Shown: positions 12,640-25,239 of the stretch, in pieces
Layout of the letters: each line of letters begins with the position of its first letter
How positions within the stretch are numbered: position 1 is the first letter of the stretch
Assembly (NCBI GenBank): GCA_020726505.1
Contig: JAHLEZ010000006.1
Span: forward strand, 2,852,001-2,916,000
DNA from: Leptodontidium sp. MPI-SDFR-AT-0119
Taxonomy: Eukaryota > Ascomycota > Leotiomycetes > Helotiales > Leptodontidiaceae
Direction of reading: 5' to 3'
DNA length: 64,000 nucleotides
Translations under genes and position numbers: made by a program
The notes under the pieces: generated by a model
Database searches by the model: none
Told to the model about the DNA's origin: nothing
The model's input: the letters and a program-made list of their open reading frames with translations, nothing else

Positions 12640-13700
12640 CCAGAGCTTCGCACGACACTTATTCGCTATATATATTCCTAACCTTTAGTAACTTACGTAG
12701 GGATTAGAAAGATAAAGGCATTACTAAGTCGCAAATACTACTAAAATGGCCTCACTACAGACATAGCTCGATACGTAATAAACTATAGTTGCTCTCGACA
12801 GAAAGCCCGTAGGGATAAGACCCCTGGCTTCTTACACCCCTTGCCAATCCCCGCTCGGCTATATTAACACTTAATAATGGATTTTACTAAACTTCTAATT
12901 AATAAAAAGGGCTATAACTTCGCTATAATTATTATTAACCGCTTGTCTAAGAAACCGGTCTTAATACCTTATAATAATATAATTACGGCAAAAAGTATAA
13001 TTATCCTCTTCCTCGTCTATTAGACTCGACACTTCGATATACCGGACTTTATTGTCTTAGACAAAGGACCCTAGTTCGTCTCCTCCTTTTAGAAAGAGTA
13101 CTATCGTATCCTCGGGACTAAGGTAAAGCTAACGACGGCGTATAACCCAAACGTCGACGGCTAAATAAAGGTTACGAATTAATATATTAAGTAGCGGCTT
13201 CGTCTCTTTTATTATTACTATTAAGACAATTAAAGCGACCTCTTATTAATTATAAACATCGCTTAACTAACGTTACCGCACGAGTCCTTAGGCCGCCTGT
13301 CCCCTTTCTAACTACTTAACGGCGTTAAGTTAAGGACTTCTTAAGACTTAGTTAACTTAAAGCCGCCGGCTATAATAATAAAGAAACTCAACTGCGAGGA
13401 GGCTTTATAAGTAACTTTGCGAATAAAGGAGGTTACAAAAGTTATATAATCGTCCTTAAAGGATTAATAAGAGAAAATAAAATGACTAGCGAACCGTAGG
13501 CGACGCGCTATTAATTAAGACGTTAGCGACTTAATATTAGTTGACACTTAAAACTAAAACGTTAACCGACCTTTAAGGAAGTTATTTAATAAGTAATACG
13601 GCCTTATTAAAGTAATCGCTAAGGAAGAAAAGAATTAAAGAGTCAAGTTATTAGAGGACTAATTAATTCACCCCGTCTTTTACTTACACTCGCTCTGCAA
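12640..13700 (+). pseudogene. Gypsy-1 copy 1 integrase (RIPed)
   Basis: An HHCC-like N-terminal zinc region is at about 12655-12830. The rve core starts with the D of the MDF(T) motif near 12880 and continues with a LDKGP-(W/*)-FVS segment at about 13050-13085 and the conserved TAYNPNVDG segment at about 13135-13165. This enzyme would insert the cDNA into the genome. TGG and CAG codons are now TAG/TAA. A chromodomain follows directly, as in chromoviruses. Confidence 0.85.
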
Positions 13701-13776
13701 GTACGTTAATAACCCTCTACCGGGACAAGCCAGAACTACGCCGGCACCTATTTAGCTACTACTTAAGTAGGATAAG

Positions 13777-13890
13777 TGGGAAATTAAAGGCATCCTTAGC
13801 TCTAAGGTCATACGAAACAAGTTATTTTATTGTATTAAGTGGCTAGGCGTTAATAAAGACTTAAAGTAATACTTATACTCGGATATTATA
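13777..13890 (+). pseudogene. Chromodomain at the C-terminus of Gypsy-1 Pol
   Basis: The frame reads WEIKGILSSKV, then an FYCIKWLG core, and ends near YSDI. This matches the W-E-V-x-x-I-L ... Y-x-V-K-W-x-G-y layout of chromodomains. In chromoviruses this module directs integration to modified histone H3, i.e. heterochromatin, which fits the nesting of these elements in silent DNA. Confidence 0.8.
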
Positions 13891-14054
13891 ATAGCTCTAT
13901 ATATAATTAAATAGTTTTACTTAAAGTATTTTAACGCTAAGGGCCCGCCGAGAGCTCTCCTAAAGTGGCTAGAGGCTTATAACGCTAGTATTAACGACTA
14001 TAACGACTTAGAGGACAATACAGTTATAGTTATAACTACGCGGACGTAGTTTTT

Positions 14055-14067
14055 TAAGAGGGGGGGG
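14055..14067 (+). other. Gypsy-1 copy 1 polypurine tract
   Basis: An AAGAGGGGGGGG-type run lies just before the 3' LTR at 14071. It is the second-strand primer site and shows that the element lies on the plus strand. The mirror-image C-rich tract is present in the minus-strand copy at 33812-33826. Confidence 0.85.
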
Positions 14068-14070
14068 TAA

Positions 14071-14372
14071 TATTACGACCTACAATGCGCCTCGTACTCT
14101 AACCGACATAGGCTCGTAGTATCGCTGGCTATGCGACGGCGCTAAGCCTAATAGGGAAGACTAAGAGGCGAGCCTACGACACGTTGACGTAAATGGCACT
14201 CGACTACGCTAGGCCCTATTAAGAGGGTCCTTTATATATTTATACTCGAGCTCCCCCTTACGGAGAGCTCTCCTTTCCTCCTTGTCTTTTCTTCTCGATT
14301 CTAAGCGTAGCTTTAGGTCCAAATACAAAGCTAGAGTCAACTCGCCGTATTAACCTCTTGCCAGCCGTAACA
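14071..14372 (+). repeat. Gypsy-1 copy 1 3' LTR (302 bp)
   Basis: Starts TATTACGACC (RIPed TGTTACGACC) and ends GCCGTAACA, followed by the duplication GTAAG. Confidence 0.92.
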
Positions 14373-14377
14373 GTAAG

Positions 14378-15420
14378 CCTAATTAAGAATATAACTCTCT
14401 CTTAAAGTATTATAAACTCTATTACTTAGTTTATTAAAACGATCACTCGTATACTAAAGCCACTGATTCTTAGTATATTTATATTATTCTTAGATAATAT
14501 AAGAGTTAAAGGACTATATATAGACTATAACTAAGAAGAAGCTCGTCCTGGAATCCGAAGATTTATTTTAAAGTATATTCAGAACCTCGACAAGATACTA
14601 GAACACTTAAAAAGAGTAAGTATTACTATCGGCCTAAAGTCTTAGTTTTATTTAAATAGTATAGATATTGTGGGATACGCCTATAACTCTAAGGGGAGAG
14701 AACCTTCGGCGAGACACTTAGTTAAAATTAAGAACTAGAACTTATTAAGTAACTTAATAAAAGTTAAGGTATTCTTAGGCCTTATTATTTACTTCTAAAT
14801 TTAGATTAAAAACTTCCGACTAATCGCTGAGTTATTATATACATTATTTAAAAAAGGAGTTAAGTTCTTCTAAGACCTAGAAATTCACGATAAAGTAATA
14901 TAAACCCTTAAAGATACGTTATACTCGTTTCTAGTTCTATATTAAATTAATTATAACGAGGGTACTAGAGAGATAGTTATTAGTGTCGACTTAAGTAGCA
15001 CAAGTTAAGGAGGTTTCCTTGGCTAAAGAGACTCTCTAATAAATAAGATATAACTTATAAAGTACAAGAGTAGTTTTTAGAGTAAGACTAAAGCTAAGTA
15101 TAATATTACTAAGCGAGAATATAAAGGCATACTTTATATTTTAAAGAAACTCAAGATTTAGCTCGTTAGCGTACACTTTATTATTAAAATAGACGCTAAT
15201 ACCCTAGTTACTTAATTAAATAGAGCCGCCCACGATCATTTTAGCGCCTTACTTATTAAATAGCTTACTTAAATACGCCTGTTTAATTTCGAAGTTCGAC
15301 ATATTAAAGGCTTAACACACGTCGTTGTCGATTAACTCTCTAAAAGGCTAAGGTATACTAACGACACGCCAAAAGAGAGTAATATAAACAAAGATTAAAT
15401 ACTTTCCGAGTTAAGAGCCT
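14378..15420 (+). pseudogene. Gypsy-2 reverse transcriptase (3' half) and RNase H (RIPed)
   Basis: This resumes the domain cut at 7777. The catalytic motif of this family (F-L-D-D-I-x-V-K-G) reads L-D-N-I-R-V-K-G at about 14492-14515, so the second Asp is lost. A recognisable IVGYAYNSKGREP segment at about 14668-14706 follows. The RNase H module begins near 14960 with V-S-V-D-L-S, and an IRLFNFEVRHIKG-type end lies near 15270-15310. The frame is broken by TAA/TAG. Confidence 0.85.
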
Positions 15421-15819
15421 ATAAGATCTGCCTTATAAAAGCATCTAACGCTAAAGAACTTACTAATTTAGAACTTAAAGAAGTAATAATAGACCTTAAA
15501 CTACATAAATAAAACGATATCTTATTAAATATAAAAGTAAAAGTGTAATACTTAAGAGACAAAGGGGAACTTAGCTCCTCTAATAATTCAAGCTCTATTA
15601 AAGGAGAACTACTTATCCTAGCTAATAAGTACGGCGAAGGGTACTAGTAAATTACTTAATACTTAACGACACTCAAGACTCCTAAGGATATAACTAAAAA
15701 GTAATTTCGAGTCTTTAAACGGGAAGGTTTAAATTATAGTGTATATAGTCGCCGGATTTAGAGGCTCCCTATAAAAGGTTCTAGTATTAAGCTTATTATT
15801 AATACTAATAAGGAAAAGG

Positions 15820-16460
15820 AAATTATACTTCAGAGCTACTATAATAATTCTAGTCACAAAGGGAGAGAAAGCACTTACTATTACATCGCTATATAATACT
15901 TTTAAAAGGGACTATTTATTAACTATATAAAATACGTTTAAACGTATAAGAATTATTAACTCTAATTAGTGAAACGTCTTAAAGAGCCTCTTTACCTTAT
16001 AGTATTAAATAGACTCATAAAAAAGTGGGTATTAGATATTACTTATATACTACTACACAAGGGAAAAGGCTACCTTATTATTATAAGAGACGACATAAGT
16101 AAATAAGCTGAAGCTAGAGCTCTCCTTATTAGAGAGGCTAAATATATCGCTGTTTTTATTTAAGAAGATATTATTTGTCGTTATAAGTTATTTTAGAGAC
16201 TTATTATAAATAAAGGAACTAAGAATATAAGGGAAGTGCTAGAACTACTTAACAAAATAGAAGTCGAGCGAATCAAGATCTCGGCATATAACGCTAGAGC
16301 TAATAGAATAATCGAACGAGGCCATAGACTTATTAAGAATGCCTTATTAAAAATGGAAAAACGTTAGACTAATAACCTTTCCGTAGTGTTGTTTATTAAT
16401 AAAACTATTATATATAGTCTAATTAGTTATATACTATTTTATATAATATATAGCAGGGAG
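15820..16460 (+). pseudogene. Gypsy-2 integrase core (RIPed)
   Basis: The D,D35E catalytic core can be followed. W-V-L-D-I-T-Y at about 16027-16047 gives the first Asp. INKGT at about 16205-16219 holds the second position with Asp changed to Asn. SAYNARANRIIERGH near 16283-16327 contains the catalytic Glu. The same frame carries several TAA/TAG. With its LTR pair it proves Gypsy-2 once encoded its own integrase, whose footprint here is a 4-bp duplication. Confidence 0.85.
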
Positions 16461-16899
16461 GCGATCTTACTTATCGAGACAAGAAACCTAATATAAAGAA
16501 TATTATTTACTAAGGAGGTTCGTGATCAATCGAAGTTACTATAACTTAAGGCTACACAGTTTTAAATGAGACAAGAATATATTAATAAGGCTATCTTTAA
16601 GAAGACTCGGCGTCGTCAAAAAGGCAAGAAAGCCTTTAATCTCAAACACAATATATAAAAGAGACTATTTAAAAAGAAAGACTTAGTCCTTTGCTAGGAC
16701 TTAATATAAGAGAATAATATGTCTTTAAACTGAGTACTCGACTTTAGGTGGCTAAGTCCTTACGAGATCACTAAAGCTTACACTAATAAAGGTTATTATA
16801 AACTTAAAGAACTTAGTGATAATAGCCCTTAGTTACGATAAACCTTTACTAGTAATAAGCTTAAGCTCTTTTATAAGAGGAACAACTTTATTTATAACA

Positions 16900-19800
16900 A
16901 TAGTAATAAAGTAAGAAAAGCCTCTAATAAAGACAATAACTTGACCCCTTTAAATCTTGAACTAGATATTAATTTATAACACCTTAACGACCCCGAATTC
17001 TTAAAGAATCCTACGATTCTGACAATATAGCGTGTTAAGGACGATAGGATAGTAATTAAAGTCCCCGAATTATTAGTATAATAACGCAGTAAGTATTAAG
17101 TAGTATTTAATTTAGAATAAATATACACGCTCTATATATTAACGTCGCTAATAATATTTCTTTAACTAAATAAACTTAGCCCTAATAACTGTCACTTACT
17201 TCTACGAGTAACTGTCGCGACACGAAAACTTAAAGCTAATACTTTAGTATTAAGGCTTTAGTATTAAAGAGCTAGTACGAGGACATACCCTTAGTCTTTA
17301 AAGGGGAGAACGACATACTGCCGCATATTAAAATCATCAAAATAATCGCTAAACCGACTTCGTATTACTAAGAACTACGATTTAAGACACCTTAGTACTA
17401 TAACAAACACGAAAAAGAGCCTATATAGCCCTAAATAAGTCAGAGAGAATATTAGCCCCGCGCTATAAAAATACTTATCTCTTAGAGTAAAACTTAATAA
17501 GAAACTAGCGCCCTTATAAACTACTTATTATATATAAATATATAATAAGTTTAAAATAAGACTACTATTATTAAGCCAGCGATATTCTAGGCAGTAGAAA
17601 GTAACTTCGTTTAAATAGGCTAGTTGTTAGGCTCGATTTACAAGACTAAATTCTAAAACAGTAAGTTAAACCTGTGGCCTAGGCTAGAAATTCGAGTCTA
17701 ACGTACTAAACACCTCAAAGAATATAAACATAATATACTTAAGCACTAACTCTTAACAATTAATAAAAAGAGAGGAAACAACGAAATAAGTCTATTATTC
17801 CTAGGGACAAAGCTAATACTTATAGAGCCATTAACCCTAATGTAACGCACAGCGATTTATAAAGGACAACACTAAGAGCACTATCGACAAACTAGCCTTA
17901 AACTAGTAAGTAAATCACACGATTTATATAAAGTAAGCAGAAGTCTAAGAAATCTCTTAGCGAAGAGCTAATAACACGCCCGGAATTAGAGCCGTACTCT
18001 CTAAAACCTTAAGTCAATAACTACAAGTTAAAACCCTTAAGGACTATTTATAATAGCCTTAGATCTAGGAATTTGCCGGTTAGCACTCTCGTTAATAAGC
18101 CTAAGCAAGTCTCAGGGAAGTTCGCGATCTATTTAAAAAGATCTCTTATTATAGGCGACAGAATATAGCTAACGTTAACCCCACCCCACGTGCTAGAGGT
18201 CTAAGTATACTATTAGCCGACGACCCCTAACTAGTGAACCTTTTAGGGATCGAGTGTTAGTCGACTACCCCTAATTAACTCTATCTAAAGTCTCTCGCCT
18301 ATTAAGTCAGGGCCCCTTTTACTTATACGTCGATACCTCTTAACTTTTTCGTCAAAAAGTCTAAAAGAATAAGGACTTCTCTTGCCGTTTATTAATATTA
18401 ATAGACAAGAAGTAATATACTTCGTACTTAAAGTATTAACAAGAGACTACAAGTTATAAATAACTTTTAAATATAATATAATAACTCTATAATTATAATA
18501 AACTTATAAGTAAGAATATTATTATTTTAAGCTCACATTAATATTACTAAAGTAATAAAGACTTTATACCCTCGACCTTTAACTAAGTTTAGTAATAAGT
18601 ACTAACAACTAATTAAGGCTAAAGGTGCGACCTTAAGTGTTTTTATAAATATTTCGTTATCGCCTATTATATTATTCTGAGAGGTGTCGTTAAGTAGAAC
18701 AGACGGGGACAAAGCCAATAACTTACAGAGTAATTAGTCAAGAGTTAAGTCTAACTTCGACCTCAAGATTAATAATAAGTTCTTTAACCCTTATTAAAGA
18801 ATTAAAGTAATTAAGAGACCTTAATTATAACTAAACTACTATTTTGAGAAGATCTCTAGCTAACGGGACTTTATAGTATATTATTTTATACTTAACTACT
18901 ACTAGCTTAATAGTACTTAAGTTAATTAGACTCTTTTATTTATCTCTAAAAAGCTCAGTTGTTTTAAAGACCCTCTATTAACTTTAATAACAAGAGGTGA
19001 CTTACTTATTAAGGGGAGAAAGGGCTATTTTTACTACACTGAGAACTAAGAACTTATTATAGCCTCTTAACCTTACTCGACGTATTACGACTGTTAGTTT
19101 GCTTACTTCTCCTGGCTTCTTACTATAAACCTTCGAAATTAGCGGATTTGGCCTCTACCTTATTTAATTAACTAATTAATAAGAGACTAGCGGAATAATA
19201 TTACTTATCTTTAGTAATATAACTTGCGCAAGTATAATAAGAGTATATTTATAAAGGGACCCGAAAGTTACTTAGTGACTTATTACTAAGGGAAGATTAG
19301 TACGGCGCGATACGCACGTTCTTAGCCTAAGGGGTAGAGTTTAATACGAGTAGTCGTACGAGGTAGCCTTAATTCCTATTAGTTTACGAACCTAAAGAAG
19401 ACAAATAGTATCGTTTCCTTGACTTATAAAGAGAATATAAGCACCGGCGCTATAAAGAGGTTAGACAGTTTAATACTTAGCTTAAATGACGTCAAGGTAA
19501 AGTCCTAGAGTTTACTTTAGCTACTTCCTAAAACACGAGTTAAGGATTAAAGACTATAGTAGTACTTTAAATCGCCGCAGGAAATGTGTTAGTATAATCT
19601 GTAAATGGCTAACTAAATATAAGAGAAGAAATAGGAGTATAACTTACGAAGTTGAGACGCGTTAAGACCTTTATAGTATTAACCTTTAGTATTAAAGCTA
19701 AGAGCGCTTGGGCCGAGATAGAGTGAACCGATTTTAATAGTACTACTAAGGTGGCTGACTACGAAGGACTCTTCTTAAAAGTCTATGACGAGTTAGTAGA

Positions 19801-20590
19801 GCTTAAATAGTAATATAAAAGGTCAACTTACCGCGTTAAAGTGACTTGACTTTATATTAAAGTTATTGTTTAGAGATCGAGGTGCGGGAAAGCTAAGTGG
19901 AGACTGTACACAAGTCAACGTAAGTGTTGTGGAAGAAGTTACTATCTAGTAAGAAGGAAGTAAGTAAGTAAGGAAAGCTCTCTATTACGTCACTTCTGTG
20001 ACTAGGCAACAGCGAAGTTAAAGGTATTAAGCTCTAATAGCGCGCTGAAATTAATAGTGAAGGCTAAGGTTATTGTCCTGAAGGTACTAAATATAGAGAA
20101 GTTGGCGGCAGAGAGACCTCTGAGGATATTAGAGTTATAGTAGCTGAAGTCGTCTTTAAATAAAAGGAGATCTTGCCTTAGTAGTATAAAAAAGTAATAG
20201 TGAAGTCGATCTTAACATAAGCTTGGCAGGGAAGTTTGCTTTCTTTAGAGGTGTTATAACGAGAGAAGGTATAAGAGGTATTATTTAATTAATAAAAAGA
20301 AGGAGGAAAGAGATTAAGACGCGTTAAGGTACTTTATAAAGAGAATAGTGTTAAGGAGAGATTATTATATTTAAAGAGTTAAAGTTAGAAGGTTAGTAGG
20401 GGAGAGCTAGCCTTATATAAGGGGGCAGGAAGGTGCTAAGCGAGACGATTATTTACTTTAAAAGTAATAGGTTAACTATCACGGGACTTCGTATATACTG
20501 GCTATATAATATCTTGCTGACGATTTAAGACGCTCTAATCAATTATTTACTTCTTTTTAGTATATATTGCTCGAGGGCGAGTAGAGTCTT
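16900..20590 (+). other. Gypsy-2 3' region, coding content not recognised
   Basis: About 3.7 kb between integrase and the polypurine tract. Its first part may still be the Pol C-terminus. From about 17500 onward I recognise no family. Around 19300-20450 the sequence contains stretches richer in GAG/AAG/GTG that look like coding sequence eroded by RIP, but I could not settle a frame or strand. It could be an extra ORF of this large element or an undetected insertion. Confidence 0.35.
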
Positions 20591-20606
20591 TAAAGGGGGG
20601 GACGTA
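20591..20606 (+). other. Gypsy-2 polypurine tract
   Basis: AAAGGGGGGGACGTA directly precedes the 3' LTR. The preceding bases, GGGCGAGTAGAGTCTTT, match GGGCGGGCAGAGCCTTT before the TRIM LTR at 61226 apart from RIP-type changes. Confidence 0.85.
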
Positions 20607-20886
20607 TGTAGTAGGGACAGCCCCTGATTTCTTTTATCACATGACTGCGTTAGTCCTTCGCATATATAAGGAGCTAACACTTGACTATAAAACGTCAAAA
20701 ATATAACACTAGATATATTCTATTTATTAGAATCTTTTCCTTCCCCTCCTTTGCCGATTCGTACTCTCTAGATATGTGATATCTTTAAATTTAATTGATT
20801 TGTTATTTATAAAGCCTAGAATCTCCTCCGGTGGCTCGCTATATACTACCCTCTTGTTATGTAGATTGGGGTTCGTCCCTCCCACA
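20607..20886 (+). repeat. Gypsy-2 3' LTR (280 bp)
   Basis: Starts TGTAGTAGGGACAGCC (RIPed) and ends CCTCCCACA, followed by ATAC. Confidence 0.9.
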
Positions 20887-22032
20887 ATACTTAAGCTTAT
20901 TCGAGACTTTCTCGTATACGTCGTCGAACTAGCGGTTAAGTGAGATTTTTCTAGTAGCCGTATATGTCGTGAACTTTATACAGAATTTATTATAAGTTAT
21001 ATTACTTATTTATAATTAATTATACTTAAGCTTAACTACTTGTACTCGGTTATAGTTAAAGAAACGCTAGTTTAAGGCCTTTAAGACGTTAGCGGCTTTA
21101 TTAAAGTCTCTAGTAAAGTCGGGGCTTATTTATTAAAAGATAATAGTCTTAGTCTCTCTCTTTATACACTTAAAGTAAATATAGACCTGTGATTTACTAG
21201 TAAGGAAGTTACTTAAATACTTTTAGATAAAGAGCTTTATATTTATCTTTTAAGCGTCGTATTTAATTTCGCCCTTATAGTCACTAAAAGGGGTACGGGG
21301 GTACTTGACCTTATTAGGCTTAATAATAGGGATAGTAAGGTTTAGCTTAGGGAGGTAATAGTCGGCGGTAAGCTAAAGGTCCGCCGTAAGAGCACGTATA
21401 GATCGGTTAGAAGGGAAGGGAGTATTAGTCCCTTAACGAGGGTTATTAATAGTATATTAAGTAAGGGCTTGTATAATAATAGCGGGGATAGTAGAGCTAA
21501 TAAAGTCCTTAATTAACTAATCTACCTTAGCTTATTAAGCGGGGGTAAGGCCTTTTATATTAGTAGGCTCTAGCGATGCGTCGAAGAAGCGCTGGGGTTT
21601 GTCCTTTAGGTCTAAGTCAAATCCGTTAAAGCTCTCTTGCTCTTTTAAGAGAGTCTTAATTAAAGGGATAGGGGTGTCAGTAAAGCCTAGCCGTATAAGG
21701 GCGCTTCTTTCTCTAGAGCTTCGCCGACGAGGGGGAGAAGTCAGTAGTAGTAGTAGGGTAAAGTAGAGAAGTGTTTGAGGTTGTTAATTAATATATTAAT
21801 TAAATATGCGTTCGAAACGGGGCGCGTATTAAGTTGCGGTAAGGTAGGTTAATCACGAGAAAATATTTAGCTTTCTCTAAGACAATTTACTACTAAGGTA
21901 GAGAGGTACTTATTTGTTAAATAGGCTAAGGTGTTAAGGCTTATTATTAACTTACTACGAGGGTAAGTCGGTAAGGCGCAAGACCGGGTGAAATATAACG
22001 CTTTATAACGAAGGGGTATTAGTCTTTTCTTA
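20887..22032 (-). pseudogene. Gypsy-1 copy 2, 5' gag and leader (RIPed)
   Basis: Continuation of the minus-strand Gypsy-1 interrupted at 1999. Read in reverse it matches gag and leader of copy 1 at about 8085-9290. It includes the acidic segment (SDSEDK-like) near 21590-21630 that also occurs at 8500-8530 and 46960-47030. No intact frame. Confidence 0.85.
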
Positions 22033-22334
22033 TATTACGACTAGCCAGAGGTTAATATAGCGAGTTAACTTAAGCTTTATATTTAAACCTAAGACTACGC
22101 TCAGAATCGAGAAGAAAAGACTAAGAGAAAAGGAGGGCTCTCTATAAGGGAGGGCTCAAGTATATATATATAAAAGACCCTTCTAATGAGGCCTAGCGTA
22201 GTCGAGTGCTATTCACGTCAACATGTCGCAGGCTCGCCACCTAGTCTTCCTTATTAGGCTTAGCGCCGTCGCATAGCCAGCGATGCTACGAGCCCGTGTC
22301 GGTTAGAATACGAGGCGCATCGTAGGTCGTAACA
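22033..22334 (-). repeat. Gypsy-1 copy 2 5' LTR (302 bp, reverse)
   Basis: On the plus strand it starts TATTACGACTAGCC and ends GGTCGTAACA, the exact reverse of the copy 1 LTR. The sequence to its right (GTGCG) should be the target duplication; the partner is beyond the left edge. Confidence 0.9.
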
Positions 22335-22527
22335 GTGCGGCCTTAAGACAGTACGTAGTCGGTTTTTAATAATGTTTAAAATTTAGATTTAAGAAGGCGA
22401 TTATATAGGGGCACTTGTAGTGCTCCTTATCTCGTCTATTACTAAGGGTTATAAAAATACTATTTCTAAGGTAAAGGCTATACTTTTTAGTAAACTTAGC
22501 GTCTTTTATAACTCGCTGAAACTATAA
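22335..22527. other. RIPed flank, unidentified
   Basis: About 190 bp between Gypsy-1 copy 2 and the Copia element. No recognisable feature. Together with 30085-31316 it is probably the older sequence into which the Copia element was inserted. Confidence 0.35.
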
Positions 22528-22782
22528 TGTTAGTCCACAGGTCCCTGCATAAGCATACTTTGGTCCGGAAAAGGGGGTGCGGGTCAAAGTCAGGGTCAGA
22601 GCTTAGCCGGACTAGTTTCAGTGGAGATTCGGTGAGGTTTCGTAGTATATAGTCTAGCTCTTCTTACACTCTCTTAGAAAATACACAAATTTTAAACTAC
22701 ACTTTATTACTTTATCGCCATATACGCATTTTAAATATATTTATATTTACAGTGTAGTACATAAACTAGTACTATATCGATA
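22528..22782 (+). repeat. Copia-1 5' LTR (255 bp)
   Basis: Starts TGTTAGTCCACAGG and ends near ATATCGATA, which is RIPed relative to CACCGACA in the other LTR. It shares the block GGAAAAGGGGGTGCG with the 3' LTR. Confidence 0.85.
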
Positions 22783-24930
22783 TTAATTAGTAGTAAGCTT
22801 ATATCGTTAACCTTATTATAAATAAAAAAAGTCTTAGGTTGTAAAGCGGATTCTAAGCTTTAACTTAAGGATTACTTTATTATATTTTCCTTAAAAGGCA
22901 TTTTACCTTTTCTAAATTATAAAAGAAAGGCAACTTTTTTCTTAAGACTTAATTAAGACGATTACATATTAAAGAAGAGCTATTATAATACGATAGTTAC
23001 TTTACGAAGACTATTAATTTAATATCCTTAAATCCAAAACTTTAAACCTTTAAGAAACCTATCTGAGAACTTACTAGATTACTTACGAATCGTATCTGAT
23101 ATAATAGCGGATACTTTAAACCGTACGCTAAAACCAAAATTAACTTCGAAAATATTTAATAACACGACTACACTAAGAGAAACGCTAAATCCTAATTCAG
23201 CTTTTATAAGAGATATAATAGTATACTCGCGGAAGTTTTATAAGTCCTTTTATAACGGCCGTATTAAGGGAAAGTTCCTTTTCTAAGACTTTTAAGAATA
23301 TTTTAAAGGTTAAATAGCGAAGAAGTTTAAACTAATTAAGGTTACGAAACGTATATACCTTAGGGACGACTTATGAGCCTTTAGTATATTTATATAATAA
23401 TAAAAGGGGACGAAGATAATAAAGGCTTTAATAAAGGCAATATAAGCTAAAGAAAATTTATAGCTAGAAAACTAAATAAAGATGTAAATTTAAAATTACC
23501 CTAAATCTGTATCGAATTACATCCGGGAATCACTCTCTCGACTATTATTACTAATCTTAATAACACTTTAATAAGATTAAACCCTAATATCTCTATAACA
23601 CTAACTAGAGGTAGTTATTTATTTCGTAGAGAAAAACACTTCTTTAGAAAAGTTAAAAGTAAAACTTACGAAGACGATTTAGCTATTAAAATTACCTAAG
23701 ATTTTTCTTACTAAAGGAGATAAGATCAAGGATTTATATAATATAACTCCCCCACTTATAATCCCAAAGAAGAAGTTCTTATTTACTTCTAAGAGAAATC
23801 TTTTAAGTAATCTCCACTTGTGAAAATTAAATAACTACGCGTTACTAAATTCTATACTAATACTAATAATACACTTACGAGACGAGTTATTATTATTATT
23901 TAAAATTCCTAAGATTACTAAATTATATACGAAGCTGATTTAGCCATTATAATATGTTATAAATCTATTAACCCTAAACTAAGTAAAATCGTTAGTAAAC
24001 CTTACTAAGATGTATATTAAGAAGCTTTAATATAGCGGAAATAAGAACTACTTAGATAAGAAGCTCCATATCTTCGCTAACCTATGTTAAAAAGCATTAA
24101 TTAAAACTAAAGTCTAAAATCGAGTCTTTCCGTCGATACTACGAGACGAAACTAGTTCGTACTACTACCAGTACCTCTAAAATAAGAGATACTTATTTAA
24201 TAAGCTTGTTAAAACGATTCGCGAATACTTTAAAATAAAGAAGAAAGCTAATAAGTTTCTTAACTAGTGATTTAATTTAACTTTCTCGTTATTTTAAGAA
24301 AAGCCTTACTAAAAGAAAAAGTCGGTGCTAACTTAATTAAAGAACTTCGCTAAGAAATTGCAAAGTATTTAGCTTAGCCTAAAGGATAATAATATACGAA
24401 ACGACAAAATACTTCGCGATAAGCTCGTATAGGGAGTATTAAGGAATCCCCTCTTTAAGATAGCCTTATTTTAAGCACCCCCTACCTTCTCTACGTTAAT
24501 AAATAATCTTTACTTCACTATTAGTATTAAAGTAACTTATAACTCGGGATTAAAAATAAGCAAGTACTTTAAATCACATACGAATCGCTACTGATCTTAT
24601 ATCATAAATAAGGCGGCTTATTACTTTAACTATAAGATGAAATTTTCAAGTAAAAACAAACGCGAAGACAAATTCCAGCCTCTGCCAGGTTATATAAGTT
24701 ATATTATTTGTAAGAAGATAAATTACTACAATAGTTACTACTTAAACGAAGAGCAAGTAGCGTCTAAGGCACGATACTTCGCGATACGCAAGACTAAAGA
24801 AGTAAAAGCCACGAATAAGACCTTCAAAAGTTACCTAGCTTATATTAAAGGAATTAACCCCAATTCGAATCAAAACCGAACTATATCTGAATACTATTTA
24901 GAAGATTACTAAGATGCGAATTTAAATACT
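22783..24930 (+). pseudogene. Copia-1 gag region (RIPed)
   Basis: The position between LTR and integrase makes this the Gag-encoding part. An open stretch of 91 codons (24637-24912, starting MKFSSKNKRED) survives by chance between RIP stops. It is rich in Lys/Asn/Tyr, as expected when RIP has converted many codons. No domain is recognisable by eye, including a zinc knuckle. Confidence 0.5.
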
Positions 24931-25239
24931 TTAATAAATATTAACGATTCTTTAAAAAGTTCCAATGACGACGATAATAAGGGCATCGCAAACTTTACGA
25001 CTATATTTATAATAAGTAAGACATAATATAATACACGAGAAGTTATAAAGTAACTTAAAAAGGAAAAGATTACTTATATCTTAAAAAGTAAAATTAAGAA
25101 ACCCGCTCTTAGTAAGGCTTATATAACGCAATAAATAAATAAATTCTTTTAAGATCTATTAATTAACATAAGAGCATTTAATAAAAACATAAGAGGAATT
25201 AACCAACTACGAGTATTACAGCGAATTCAAGATATTAAG

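Larger units (their letters stand above)
7783..14372 (+). mobile_element. Gypsy-1 copy 1: complete chromovirus-type Ty3/Gypsy element, RIPed
   Basis: A 6590-bp element with two 302-bp LTRs, a perfect 5-bp duplication GTAAG, gag with a zinc knuckle, reverse transcriptase, RNase H, integrase and a C-terminal chromodomain. That order is the Ty3/Gypsy chromovirus order. It sits inside the reverse transcriptase of Gypsy-2, so it is younger than that element. It is the reference copy for two minus-strand relatives in this window (1-22334 and 33508-48011). Its RT keeps YIDD, unlike the other elements here, but in-frame TAA/TAG codons mean it cannot be autonomous. Confidence 0.93.
2000..20886 (+). 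mobile_element. Gypsy-2: large Ty3/Gypsy LTR retrotransposon, RIPed, split by Gypsy-1
   Basis: This is a complete but dead element: two 280-bp LTRs, a primer-binding region, gag, protease, reverse transcriptase, RNase H, integrase and a polypurine tract, all on the plus strand. Without the Gypsy-1 inserted at 7783-14372 it is about 12.3 kb, long for a fungal Gypsy element. The extra length lies in a roughly 3.6-kb stretch after integrase that I cannot assign. The 4-bp target duplication reads ATAT on the left (1996-1999) and ATAC on the right (20887-20890), which differ by a RIP-type C-to-T. It was inserted into the gag of a minus-strand Gypsy-1 copy. All frames carry many TAA/TAG codons. Confidence 0.9.
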
